64,000 nucleotides of DNA from Sphingomonas sp. 1F27F7B. Its GTDB lineage: Bacteria; Pseudomonadota; Alphaproteobacteria; Sphingomonadales; Sphingomonadaceae. Under the pieces are notes generated by a model. The model ran no database searches and was not told the origin of the DNA. It saw nothing but the letters and a program-made list of their open reading frames with translations. The stretch spans positions 62,001 to 126,000 of the forward strand of contig NZ_SCMK01000013.1 of NCBI RefSeq assembly GCF_005503355.1, written 5' to 3'. This document shows positions 18,140-26,470 of the stretch, one piece after another (position 1 is the first letter of the stretch; every line of letters starts with the position of its first letter). Made by a program: the position numbers and the translations under genes.

Positions 18140-19255
18140 ATGATTGGGGCAAGGCCGATGGCGCCGCTGGCGCTGCTGATGCTGGCCGCCTGCATTCCGC
18201 AGACCGGCGGTGGCTATCGCGACTCCGGCTATGATCGGCCCGCGCCGCGCCAGGACCGCCGTCCGCAACCCCAGCCACAGCAGGACGGCTGGGAACGCCC
18301 CGCGCTCGGCAACGAGCAGGACGTGCGCCGCCTTCCCGCTCCACCGGCGCCCTGGCAGGCGCGCAGGGTGCAAGCGGATTCGCATGTCGTGGCGGGCAGC
18401 ACCTACACGGTCCAGCAGGGCGATTCGCTGCGCTCGATTTCCATGAAGACCGGCGCCGGATCGGAAGCGATCGCCCGCGCCAACAACATCCCCTCACCCT
18501 TCGTGATCCGCGTCGGCCAGAAGCTCGTGATCCCGGGGGGCCGCTATCACCTGGTCCGCGACGGCGAGACGGGCATCGCCATCGCGATCGCCTATGGCGT
18601 CGACTGGTCGCGGATCATCGCGGTCAACGATCTGGAAGAGCCGTACATCCTGCGCACCGGCCAGCGGCTGCTCATCCCGGACACGGCGTCGCCTTCGGGC
18701 CGCCCCGAGACGATCGAGCAGCGCGCCGCGCGTTTCCATCTCGACCTGGGCGTCGACGACATCGTCACCGGCGGCCAGCCCGCCATTGCCGAGAAGGCCA
18801 AGCCGGCCCAGCCGACCGCTTCCTCCGCCCGCGTCCTGTCGCCCACCACCCCGGTGGCGGCGCCGGCCCGGCTCGCCGGCGGCTTCCAATGGCCGCTCAA
18901 GGGCAATGTGGTGAAGCGCTTCGGCCCCGGCGCCAGCGGGGAACGCAATGACGGTATCAAGATCGCCACGCCGCTCGATACGCCCGTGCTCGCGGCGGCG
19001 GACGGCGTAGTCGCCTATGTCGGCTCCGACATTCCGGCGCTGGGCGGCCTGGTGATCCTTCGCCATGGCGATGGCTGGACGACGGTATATGGTCATGCCG
19101 GCCAGTTGCTCGTACAGCGCGGCCAGGCAGTGAAGAAGGGCCAGATGATCGCGCTCTCGGGCAATTCGGGCTTCGCGGACCGTCCGGAACTCCATTTCGA
19201 GATCCGCCAGGGCCGCAATCCCGTCGATCCGCTGCCGAGACTGCCCGCGCGCTGA
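18140..19255 (+). CDS. NlpD-like lipoprotein, LysM x2 plus LytM/M23 domain
   Basis: A 371-residue lipoprotein: signal peptide with lipobox LAAC (Cys near residue 18), two LysM domains (about residues 87-132 and 134-180), then a LytM/M23 domain from about 270. In that domain the first zinc-ligand motif HxxxD is replaced by NDGIKIATP and only ELHFEI of the last motif remains, so it is probably a non-catalytic LytM activator of cell-wall amidases, as NlpD and EnvC are. The start at 18140 has GGGGGTCGGG upstream and gives the best signal peptide; ATGs at 18095-18119 are alternatives. The stop overlaps the K+ channel start by one base. Confidence 0.88.
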   Translation: MIGARPMAPLALLMLAACIPQTGGGYRDSGYDRPAPRQDRRPQPQPQQDGWERPALGNEQDVRRLPAPPAPWQARRVQADSHVVAGSTYTVQQGDSLRSISMKTGAGSEAIARANNIPSPFVIRVGQKLVIPGGRYHLVRDGETGIAIAIAYGVDWSRIIAVNDLEEPYILRTGQRLLIPDTASPSGRPETIEQRAARFHLDLGVDDIVTGGQPAIAEKAKPAQPTASSARVLSPTTPVAAPARLAGGFQWPLKGNVVKRFGPGASGERNDGIKIATPLDTPVLAAADGVVAYVGSDIPALGGLVILRHGDGWTTVYGHAGQLLVQRGQAVKKGQMIALSGNSGFADRPELHFEIRQGRNPVDPLPRLPAR

Positions 19256-20262
19256 TGGCGCTCAGGCCATCCTCCACGCTGAAGCGCAAATCGAGCATGC
19301 CCGTCTGGGCCTCGATCGGATGGCGGGTACTGGCGGTGCTGGCCCTGCTCGCGCTGGCGGTGGGCGTCCATTGGATCGAGCGCGACGGGCTGAGGGATTC
19401 GGCCGACGGGCATGTCAGCTTCCTCGACATTCTCTATTTCACCTCGATCTCGATAACGACGACCGGCTATGGCGACATCGTGCCGGTGAGCAATTCGGCA
19501 CGGATGTTCGATGCGTTCGTCGTCACGCCGATCCGCATCTTCGTGGTGCTGCTCTTCCTCGGCACCGCCTATAATTTCGTGCTCAGGCGCACTTGGGAAA
19601 AATGGCGTATGGCAGTGATCCAGCGGACCCTTTCGCGACACATCATCGTGGCGGGATATGGCACCACCGGCTCGGAGACGGTCGACGAGCTGATCGCCCG
19701 CGGCAGGGATGCGGGCAACATCGTCGTGATCGACCAGAACGAAGCCAATATCGCCCGCGCCGAGGAACGCGGCTGCATCGTCCTGCAGGCGGATGCGACG
19801 CGCGATCAGATACTCACGGACGTGCACATAACGAGCGCCGAATCGATGATCGTCTGCGCTGGGCGCGATGACACCTCGATCCTGATCACGCTCACCGCGC
19901 GACACCTGGCGCCCGGCGTGCCGATCAGCGTGATCGTGCGCAACGAGGACAATGAACTCCCGGCGCGGGCAGCGGGGGCGACGACGGTGGTCAACCCAGT
20001 GAGCTTCGCCGGGCTGCTGCTCGCCAGTTCGTGCCAGGGCCGCCATCTCGCCGACTATCTGACCGACCTTGCCTCGATCCATGGCAGCGTCGAGCTTTCC
20101 GAGCGCATCGTACACCCGGACGAAATCGGCCGCTCGCTATCGGAGATCGCGACCGGCCTGGGGGTGCAGATCTATCGCAACGGCGTGCCCCATGGGCACA
20201 AGGCTCCGGAAGCACGGACGCTGCTCGCGGGCGACACGATCCTGGAAATCATCGCGCGCTAG
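19255..20262 (+). CDS. two-helix potassium channel with RCK (TrkA-N) domain
   Basis: A 335-residue protein. Helix one is at about residues 22-40, the pore loop has the K+ selectivity filter TTTGYGD, and helix two lies at about 86-105. Then comes a cytoplasmic TrkA-N/RCK domain (HIIVAGYGTTGSETVDELI, with the glycine-rich nucleotide site and D in VVIDQNE) and a C-terminal RCK half. This is the MthK/Kch-like plan; ligand (Ca2+, nucleotide) is unknown. Translationally coupled to the LytM lipoprotein gene (TGATG). Converges on the acetyltransferase gene; stops overlap by four bases. Confidence 0.92.
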   Translation: MALRPSSTLKRKSSMPVWASIGWRVLAVLALLALAVGVHWIERDGLRDSADGHVSFLDILYFTSISITTTGYGDIVPVSNSARMFDAFVVTPIRIFVVLLFLGTAYNFVLRRTWEKWRMAVIQRTLSRHIIVAGYGTTGSETVDELIARGRDAGNIVVIDQNEANIARAEERGCIVLQADATRDQILTDVHITSAESMIVCAGRDDTSILITLTARHLAPGVPISVIVRNEDNELPARAAGATTVVNPVSFAGLLLASSCQGRHLADYLTDLASIHGSVELSERIVHPDEIGRSLSEIATGLGVQIYRNGVPHGHKAPEARTLLAGDTILEIIAR

Positions 20263-21020
20263 AGACTCGCCCGAGCCTCGTCGCACTCTTCGCAGCCCGC
20301 ATCGGCCGGGTGCAGGAACACCAGCGGATCGGCCCGCACCTTCTCCGCCGCGATCCGCACCAGGTCTTCGGCGTCCATCAGCCGCGCCTCGGCATGGCCC
20401 ACCTGTCCCGAACGCACCAAGCCCGCGTCCAGCAGCCAGCCCTGGGCCAGCTCGAACTTCTCGCAGCAGCTGTCATTCTCGCCATAATGCACCTCGGTGC
20501 CCCGGGCATCGACATAGTGGAAGTCGCTGCGATAGGGCGCGCCGCCGACCAGCTCGGCCAGATGGAGCATGGTGTTGGCGTGATGGCCGACGCCGAGCAG
20601 CAGCACTTGCCCGCCAACCCGGCGGATCCGGTCGATCGCACTGTCCGGCGCGGCCGGTGGCAGCACGAACGGGCCGCCGGTGATCCACTCGGCCCTCGGT
20701 CCGCGCGCCGATACCGCATCGAAATGCGGGCTGCGCAGCACGCCCGGCATGCGCCAGAACAAGTCGGCGACGATGCCCAGATCGTCGCGATTGGCCGTGA
20801 TCGCCGGATCGAACGGAAGATCGTCGTCACCGGTCGCCGACGGCATGGCGAGCGTGCCCTCCGGCCCCAGCGCATCGGTGAGCGCTTCGATCAGCCCCTC
20901 GGGCCCACCCTCGATCGGGCGGACGGCGCGATAGCTCATATGGACGAGCAGCACGCCGCCTTCGCGTACGCCCAGGTCGCGCAGCTGCTCGAGCAGCTCG
21001 TTTCGGGAAATCATCTCCAT
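20259..21020 (-). CDS. AAC(3)-family aminoglycoside N-acetyltransferase-like protein
   Basis: A 253-residue member of the AAC(3)/YokD superfamily, acetyl-CoA-dependent enzymes acetylating an amino group. Visible: GVLLVHMSYRAV (where AAC(3) enzymes have HSSL-like), GLIEALTDALGPEGTLAMP, PHFDAVSARGPRAEWI, LLLGVGHHANTMLHLAE with the conserved His, and the CCEKFELAQGW segment. A C-terminal CEECDEA tail fits YokD-like members. The natural substrate of chromosomal members is usually unknown, so resistance should not be assumed. Starts at ATG 21020; ATG 21014 is an alternative. Divergent from a DMT-type gene. Confidence 0.82.
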   Translation of the reverse strand: MEMISRNELLEQLRDLGVREGGVLLVHMSYRAVRPIEGGPEGLIEALTDALGPEGTLAMPSATGDDDLPFDPAITANRDDLGIVADLFWRMPGVLRSPHFDAVSARGPRAEWITGGPFVLPPAAPDSAIDRIRRVGGQVLLLGVGHHANTMLHLAELVGGAPYRSDFHYVDARGTEVHYGENDSCCEKFELAQGWLLDAGLVRSGQVGHAEARLMDAEDLVRIAAEKVRADPLVFLHPADAGCEECDEARASL

Positions 21021-21055
21021 CTTGACCCTGATGCCATGCCGGCCAAGGTCGCGCC

Positions 21056-21412
21056 ATGCCTGAAATGCTCCTTGCCCGCCTGACCCCGATCCTGCTGCTG
21101 ATCGGCTCGAACGTCTTCATGACCTTCGCCTGGTACGGGCATCTCAGGTTCAAGCAGGCGCCGCTGCTGCTCGTCATCCTGGCGAGCTGGAGCATCGCCT
21201 TCGTCGAATACTGCCTGGCGGTGCCGGCCAATCGCTGGGGCAGCGCAGTCTATTCGGCGGCGCAGCTGAAAGCGATGCAGGAAGTGATCACCCTCACCGT
21301 GTTCGTCGGCTTCTCGATCCTCTATCTCGGGCAGAAGATCACCGCCAATCACCTGGTCGGCTTCGCGCTGATCGCGGCGGGCGCATGGTTCATCTTCCGC
21401 GCGCCGGGCTGA
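21056..21412 (+). CDS. DMT-superfamily small membrane protein (DUF486)
   Basis: A 118-residue protein with four membrane helices (about residues 8-25, 36-55, 75-92, 96-114). The strings MTFAWYGHLRFK and LASWSIAFVEYCLAVPANRWG are characteristic of DUF486, a half-size drug/metabolite-transporter relative. Probably works as a dimer; substrate unknown. The ATG is 35 bases from the divergent acetyltransferase start. Converges on the DUF1761 gene with four bases between stops. Confidence 0.88.
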   Translation: MPEMLLARLTPILLLIGSNVFMTFAWYGHLRFKQAPLLLVILASWSIAFVEYCLAVPANRWGSAVYSAAQLKAMQEVITLTVFVGFSILYLGQKITANHLVGFALIAAGAWFIFRAPG

Positions 21413-21416
21413 GCGC

Positions 21417-21821
21417 TCAGACCATCAGCCCGAAGATCGCGCCCATCACCAGGTACATGACGATCCAATAGCCGGCATCGATCAGGAACAGCGCGCGCGG
21501 CAGGCGCGAGAAGAGATAGTTCACGCCCACCGAGGTGGCGATGAAGCCGATACCGATGATCGCGGCGATCGCCAGCGAATGGTGGAGCCCCACCGGCGCA
21601 TCATAGCTGTTGTAGAGATGGTCGAGCGCGAAGGCGGCAACCAGGTTGAGCACGAAGGTCGTGCCGAAGATCATGCCCATGTTCGCGCCGCTCTTGAGCT
21701 GCTCGTCGCTCAACCCGCGTGCTTTCGCCCATGCCTTGCCGAACAGCGGCCCATACCAGATTCCGCCAACCGCGAATCCCGCCGCCGCTGCCGCCAATAT
21801 CGCCAGCCAATGTATCTGCAT
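21417..21821 (-). CDS. DUF1761 membrane protein
   Basis: A 134-residue protein with four hydrophobic segments. GFAVGGIWYGPLFGKAWAKA near the N-terminus is the DUF1761 hallmark, and FLIDAGYWIVMYLVMGAIFG closes the protein. Function unknown. The ATG at 21821 has GAGGGGGGAAGC upstream; the GTG just before it is in frame too. Confidence 0.85.
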   Translation of the reverse strand: MQIHWLAILAAAAAGFAVGGIWYGPLFGKAWAKARGLSDEQLKSGANMGMIFGTTFVLNLVAAFALDHLYNSYDAPVGLHHSLAIAAIIGIGFIATSVGVNYLFSRLPRALFLIDAGYWIVMYLVMGAIFGLMV

Positions 21822-21916
21822 CACGCTTCCCCCCTCGACAATTGCAGGTATGCGAAGCTACGCGGGAATGCCCCGGCTAGCAATTTCGCCAGAAAAGCCT
21901 ATGTCGCGCGCCAATC

Positions 21917-23248
21917 ATGGCAACCAAACTCCCCGAGGCGCCCCGCGTGGGCATGGTGTCGCTCGGCTGTCCCAAGAACCTGGTCGACAGCGAGCGGATC
22001 CTCACCAAGCTGCGTAGCGACGGCTATGCGATGTCGCCCGACTATGCCGGCGCCGACGTCGTGCTGGTCAACACCTGCGGCTTTCTCGACAGCGCCAAGG
22101 AGGAATCGCTCGAAGCGATCGGCGAGGCGATCGCCGAGAACGGCCGGGTGATCGTCACCGGCTGCATGGGCAAGGAAGCCGAGACGATCCGCGCCCGCTT
22201 TCCCAACGTGCTCGCCGTCGCCGGCGCGCATCAATATGAGGAAGTGGTCGGCGCAGTGCACGAGGCGGCGCCGATGCCGCCCTCGCCCTTCGTCAATCTG
22301 GTGCCGGATGCGGGGCTGAAGCTCACCCCGCGCCATTACAGCTATCTGAAGATCTCCGAGGGCTGCAACCATCGCTGCGCCTTCTGCATCATCCCGGCGC
22401 TGCGCGGCGACCTGGTCAGCCGCCGCCCCGACGCGATCCTGCGCGAGGCGGAGAAGCTGGTCGAGGCGGGCACCAAGGAGCTGCTGGTCATCAGCCAGGA
22501 CACGTCGGCCTATGGCGTCGACATCCGCAAGGAGCCGCGCATGTGGAAGGGCCGCGAGGTCGTTCCCCACATGACCGATCTCGCCCGCGAGCTCGGCCGG
22601 ATCGCGCCCTGGGTGCGGCTCCACTATGTCTATCCCTATCCGCATGTCGACCAGGTCATCCCGCTGATGGCCGAGGGACTGATCCTCCCCTATCTCGATA
22701 TCCCGTTCCAGCATGCCAGCCCATCGGTGCTGCGCGCGATGAAGCGTCCCGCCAATGAGGCCAAGGTGCTCGAACGGCTGTGCAAATGGCGCGAGATCGC
22801 ACCGGACCTGACGATCCGCTCGACCTTCGTGGTCGGCTTCCCCGGCGAGACCGAGGCGGACTTCCAGTATCTGCTCGACTGGCTGGACGAGGCCCAGCTG
22901 GACCGGGTCGGCGCGTTCCGCTTCGAGCCCGTCGAGGGCGCTGCCGCCAACGACCTGCCCGGCGCGGTGCCCGAACAAGTCAAGGAAGAGCGCTACGCCC
23001 GGATCATGGAGAAAACCGCGGCGATCTCGGCCGCCAAGCTCCAGGCCAAGGTCGGCCGCACGCTCGAAGTGATCATCGACGCAGTCGACGAGGAAGGCGG
23101 CGCCACTGGCCGCAGCCAGGCCGACGCGCCCGAGATCGACGGCGAGGTGTTCCTGCGCGACGCCGGCCATCTCGAGCAGGGCGCCATCGTGCAGGTCGAA
23201 ATCGAGGATGCGGACGAGCATGATCTCTACGGAGTGCCGCTCGCCTGA
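21917..23248 (+). CDS. rimO: ribosomal protein uS12 methylthiotransferase RimO
   Basis: A 443-residue radical-SAM methylthiotransferase that modifies an aspartate of ribosomal protein S12. The N-terminal MTTase domain carries three cluster cysteines at residues 18, 54 and 83 (SLGCPKN, VNTCGF, TGCMG). The radical-SAM motif CNHRCAFC gives cysteines 150, 154 and 157. The C-terminal TRAM domain starts near residue 370. The string [12 protein letters not shown] distinguishes RimO from MiaB. Normal length. A 10-bp hairpin follows the stop. Confidence 0.96.
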   Translation: MATKLPEAPRVGMVSLGCPKNLVDSERILTKLRSDGYAMSPDYAGADVVLVNTCGFLDSAKEESLEAIGEAIAENGRVIVTGCMGKEAETIRARFPNVLAVAGAHQYEEVVGAVHEAAPMPPSPFVNLVPDAGLKLTPRHYSYLKISEGCNHRCAFCIIPALRGDLVSRRPDAILREAEKLVEAGTKELLVISQDTSAYGVDIRKEPRMWKGREVVPHMTDLARELGRIAPWVRLHYVYPYPHVDQVIPLMAEGLILPYLDIPFQHASPSVLRAMKRPANEAKVLERLCKWREIAPDLTIRSTFVVGFPGETEADFQYLLDWLDEAQLDRVGAFRFEPVEGAAANDLPGAVPEQVKEERYARIMEKTAAISAAKLQAKVGRTLEVIIDAVDEEGGATGRSQADAPEIDGEVFLRDAGHLEQGAIVQVEIEDADEHDLYGVPLA

Positions 23249-23257
23249 CGCGAGCAA

Positions 23258-23280
23258 GGCGGTGCCCTGGGGGCACCGCC
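23258..23280. terminator. hairpin after rimO
   Basis: A perfect 10-bp GC stem (23258-23267 with 23271-23280) and a 3-base loop start 9 bases after the rimO stop and end 13 bases before the stop of the convergent small gene. It lacks a T-run but is the strongest stem nearby. Confidence 0.6.
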
Positions 23281-23293
23281 CGCCCCCTAGAGC

Positions 23294-23569
23294 TCAGCGC
23301 GCCTTGGCGTTCAGCCCCATCACCGCTTCCACGGCCGTCGCAACGGCCAGGCCGCCGAAGAACGCCGTCAGGCCGGTGGCCATCAATCCCTGGTCGCGCA
23401 GCATGGGCTCGAACAGGCTGACGGCGATCACGCCACCCACCGCCCCGAGAATGCCGTCGACCAGCCGCCACCAGGGCTCGGGATCCGGATGCGGCGGACG
23501 CGGCCAGCGCCACCAGCCCGGCCATTTCGTGCCACACCATCCCATCATCGCTGCGAATGCAAACAACAT
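23294..23569 (-). CDS. small Trp-rich membrane protein, function unknown
   Basis: A 91-residue protein with a Trp/Pro-rich N-terminal third (WCGTKWPGWWRWPRPPHPDPEPWW region, cited in part) and two hydrophobic segments at about residues 38-58 and 63-83. It has no recognisable family. The start ATG is preceded by GGGAGGTTTGCC. Convergent with rimO. Confidence 0.55.
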   Translation of the reverse strand: MLFAFAAMMGWCGTKWPGWWRWPRPPHPDPEPWWRLVDGILGAVGGVIAVSLFEPMLRDQGLMATGLTAFFGGLAVATAVEAVMGLNAKAR

Positions 23570-23860
23570 GGCAAACCTCCCCTGTTATAGGTGAGAAATA
23601 TGCTTTGATTATGTTGCGCCCCGCCGTGAATATACCACGAGACTTCTTGCGATAAAACCGCGTAAACTTTTTCCATCACGCGGAGGTATTCTTGCCCGTT
23701 ACTAACAGGTAATTACCCCGTAACGGGGTGATATTGCACGCCTCTCCGGAAACTCGGCACGCCCATCGGGCAAGTGCCGGCCGCGAAACGGAAACGCCTG
23801 CGAGGATGACGGAGCCGGAATGCTGGCCTAAGCTCCGAGCCATTCCATTCCGGAGGCCCG
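23570..23860. other. 291-bp intergenic region with a small hairpin
   Basis: No gene seen. The left half is AT-rich by local standards. A perfect 6-bp inverted repeat ACCCCG-TAA-CGGGGT lies at 23715-23729 and could be an operator for the downstream hydrolase gene or a minor hairpin. The hydrolase ribosome-binding site CGGAGG ends the region. Confidence 0.4.
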
Positions 23861-25264
23861 ATGTTCCGTCCCTTCCTCGCCGCCGCGCTTCTCGTCGCAA
23901 CGCCCGCTGCGGCGCGACAGCTCACGCCCGCCGAAACCGCGCAGGTGGACAAGATCGTCGCCGACGCGCTCAAGTCCTCGGGCGTGCCCTCGGCTTCGGT
24001 CGCGATCGTGCGCGACGGCAGGATCGTCTTCGCCAGGGCCTATGGCGATCAGGGACCCGGGATGAAGGCGACCAGCCCGGCGGCGAAATACCAGATCGCA
24101 TCGATCTCGAAGCAGTTCACGGCCGCGGCGATCCTGCTGCTCGAGGAGGAAGGCAAGCTCAGCCTCGACGACAAGGTATCGAAATGGGTGCCCGACATCA
24201 CCGATGCCGACAGGATCAGCATCCGCCAGCTGCTCAGCCACACTGCCGGCATCCAGGACTATTGGCCGCAGGACTATGACTTCGCCGCGATGGCGAAGCC
24301 GGTCACACCGCAGCAGATTCTCGATCGCTGGGCGAAGAAGCCGCTCGATTTCGAGCCGGGCTCCGCCTGGCAATATTCGAACACGGGCTATGTCGTCGCC
24401 GGCATGATCATCGAGAAGGCGTCGGGCATGAAGCTGCTCGACTATCTCCGGAAGAAGATCTTCAAGCCGCTCGGCATCGACGCGATGGATCAGGACTATG
24501 CGGTGGGCACGGGCTTCCCCCAGGGCAATCACCGCTTCGCGCTCGGCCCGGTCCGCGCGGCCCGGCCGGCGGCGCATGGCTGGCTATGGGCAGCCGGCGA
24601 GCTCGCCATGTCGGCCAGCGACCTCGCCAAATGGGACATCGCGCGGATCGACCGCAAGATCCTGAGCCCCGAGGACTGGGCGGCTCAGGAAACCGCGATC
24701 AGGCTCACCAACGGCGCCGATACCCATTATGGCCTCGGCGTCTCGGTCGGCAGCCGCGCGGGCGACAGGACCGTCGAGCATGGCGGCGAGGCAGTGGGCT
24801 TCCTCTCCGACAATTTCGTGATGCCCGACAAGCGCTTCGCCGTGGTCGCGCTGGTCAATGCCGATTTCGGCGGCGCGCAGGACGCGATCACCGGCGGGAT
24901 CACCGATCTCTTCCATCCCGTGGCCCAGGCGCCGGCGGCGCTCTCGCTTGACGAAACGCGCGACCTGCTCGCGCGCCAGGTCTTCGACCAGCTCCGCACC
25001 GGCACGCTGGACCGCGCCAAGCTCACCGAGGACGCCAATTATTATTTCACCGCTCAGGCGACCGAGGACTATCATACCAGCCTGGCCCCGCTCGGCGATC
25101 CGGCAAGCTTCACCGCGCGCGGCAAGCCACGGCTGCGCGGCGGCTTCGTCAACCGCAACTACGACATCGTCTATGCCGATGGCCGCAAGCTGATCGCGAT
25201 CACCTATGCCGAGCCGGGCAAGGAAGGGAAATTCGAGCAGTTCCTGATCCAGCCGAGGGGTTGA
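23861..25264 (+). CDS. serine hydrolase of the beta-lactamase/penicillin-binding protein-like family
   Basis: A 467-residue secreted protein. Signal peptide residues 1-19 (ATPAAARQ). The class C-type triad is visible: SISK at 81-84 (nucleophile Ser, Lys), YSN near residue 172, and HGGEA near 307 in place of KTG. An additional C-terminal region of about 120 residues follows. Relatives include D-aminopeptidases, esterases EstB and LACTB-like proteins, so peptide, ester or beta-lactam could be the substrate. CGGAGG precedes the ATG. Its stop overlaps the start of the next gene by one base (TGATG). Confidence 0.86.
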   Translation: MFRPFLAAALLVATPAAARQLTPAETAQVDKIVADALKSSGVPSASVAIVRDGRIVFARAYGDQGPGMKATSPAAKYQIASISKQFTAAAILLLEEEGKLSLDDKVSKWVPDITDADRISIRQLLSHTAGIQDYWPQDYDFAAMAKPVTPQQILDRWAKKPLDFEPGSAWQYSNTGYVVAGMIIEKASGMKLLDYLRKKIFKPLGIDAMDQDYAVGTGFPQGNHRFALGPVRAARPAAHGWLWAAGELAMSASDLAKWDIARIDRKILSPEDWAAQETAIRLTNGADTHYGLGVSVGSRAGDRTVEHGGEAVGFLSDNFVMPDKRFAVVALVNADFGGAQDAITGGITDLFHPVAQAPAALSLDETRDLLARQVFDQLRTGTLDRAKLTEDANYYFTAQATEDYHTSLAPLGDPASFTARGKPRLRGGFVNRNYDIVYADGRKLIAITYAEPGKEGKFEQFLIQPRG

Positions 25265-26172
25265 TGCGCCTGCTTGCCATCGCCGCCGCGGCGCTGTTCG
25301 CCGCCAGCCCGCCGGATGCCGCGACGGTGCGGGCGGTCGATCCGCTGACCGTGCAGGACGACGACTTCGCCCGGCACCGCGATCCGGCGGAGTGGCGGGG
25401 TCTCGCCGTCTCGGCGATCGAGTTCCGCGAGGAGCGCGCGTCCTGGCGCCTGTGGCGCATCGCCAACGCGAAACACTCCGACGGACCGCTCTTCTTCGTG
25501 CCCCATGACAATGAGAATGCCGGGTTCGAGGCCGGGCTTGCTGCCGTGCGAAGATATGGCGGCGTGCTGATCGCGGCCGATTCCGGCATCTCGCCCGGCG
25601 ATGACGGCAAGCGGCTCAACAACGCCGTCGACTATGGCCGGCCGATCGATCCCAATCGCAATTTCGACACCGCCCTTCCCGGCTATGCGCGAAACATCCT
25701 GGCCGATCTCGCGCACGGCGCCTGGCCGATCATCGCGCTCCATACCAATGCCAAGGGTTTCGAAACCGCGAGTTCGCACTGCAACAAGGGCGATCCGGAG
25801 GGCAGTGGGATCATTTCCATCCGCTATTGCGACGATACGTTGATCCCGAGCCCCTCGATGTCGAAGGCGTGGCCGTTCGACGATGACGACACCGTCGCCT
25901 TCGCCACCTTCCTCGCCAGGGACACGCCCGCCGCCGGCTTCTGCCGCGACGCGATGGTCGGCGCCGATTTCAACGTCGTGCAGGAACGCGTGGTGACCAG
26001 CGACGGCTCGCTCTCCAACTATGCCGTGCTGCACGGGCTCGCCTATCTCAACTTCGAGACGCTCGACCGGGGGCTGGACCCGGCCGAGCTCGCCCTGGCG
26101 CGCGACCGCCTGGGTTTCATGATCGACCGTGCGATCGCCCTGTGCGCGCCACAGGTGAAGGCGCTGCGCTGA
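25264..26172 (+). CDS. secreted protein of unknown function with HDNE and DPNR motifs
   Basis: A 302-residue protein with a short signal peptide (to about residue 18). Key strings: LFFVPHDNENAGFEAGLAAVRRYGG, then DYGRPIDPNRNFD, then ALHTNAKGF. The order of polar HDNE, DPNR and a following His resembles the metal-binding arrangement of M14 carboxypeptidase-like amidohydrolases (HxxE, R, H), which would fit a cell-wall peptide function beside the penicillin-binding-like hydrolase. This assignment is inference; I do not recognise the family with certainty. Cotranscribed with the preceding gene. Confidence 0.65.
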   Translation: MRLLAIAAAALFAASPPDAATVRAVDPLTVQDDDFARHRDPAEWRGLAVSAIEFREERASWRLWRIANAKHSDGPLFFVPHDNENAGFEAGLAAVRRYGGVLIAADSGISPGDDGKRLNNAVDYGRPIDPNRNFDTALPGYARNILADLAHGAWPIIALHTNAKGFETASSHCNKGDPEGSGIISIRYCDDTLIPSPSMSKAWPFDDDDTVAFATFLARDTPAAGFCRDAMVGADFNVVQERVVTSDGSLSNYAVLHGLAYLNFETLDRGLDPAELALARDRLGFMIDRAIALCAPQVKALR

Positions 26173-26197
26173 ACTCCGGCACCGGCCAGCCTGGCTC

Positions 26198-26404
26198 TTA
26201 CCTGTCCTTGCCGCCCCGCATGATCGGCGGACTCTGCATCCTTGCGGCGAACCCGTCGCTTGCCTTGCGGTCTATGGAAAGGCGAAGCAGACAATAGGAG
26301 CAAGTCACTTCCGACGTGCGCAGGAACTCCCCAAGATCGATATGGACGCGATTGCCGCACTGGGGACAAGGGAATCCAGGGACTTCGCTTGCGCTTGCTT
26401 TCAC
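26198..26404 (-). CDS. small zinc-ribbon protein
   Basis: A 68-residue protein with two CxxC knuckles 21 residues apart (PCPQCGNRVH and TCSYCLLRLS), the pattern of a zinc ribbon. The GTG start at 26404 has AAGGAGAGG at good spacing; an ATG at 26458 would give a longer form without such a site. It lies 66 bases downstream of the PQQ dehydrogenase gene on the same strand and may be cotranscribed. Relatives of similar size occur next to dehydrogenase genes, but no function is known. Confidence 0.65.
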   Translation of the reverse strand: MKASASEVPGFPCPQCGNRVHIDLGEFLRTSEVTCSYCLLRLSIDRKASDGFAARMQSPPIMRGGKDR

Positions 26405-26470
26405 GGGAACCTCTCCTTCTTGCGGCAAGGAGCGTAGCGCCCGCCCGCGGTCCTGCAAGACGCGGGTCGA

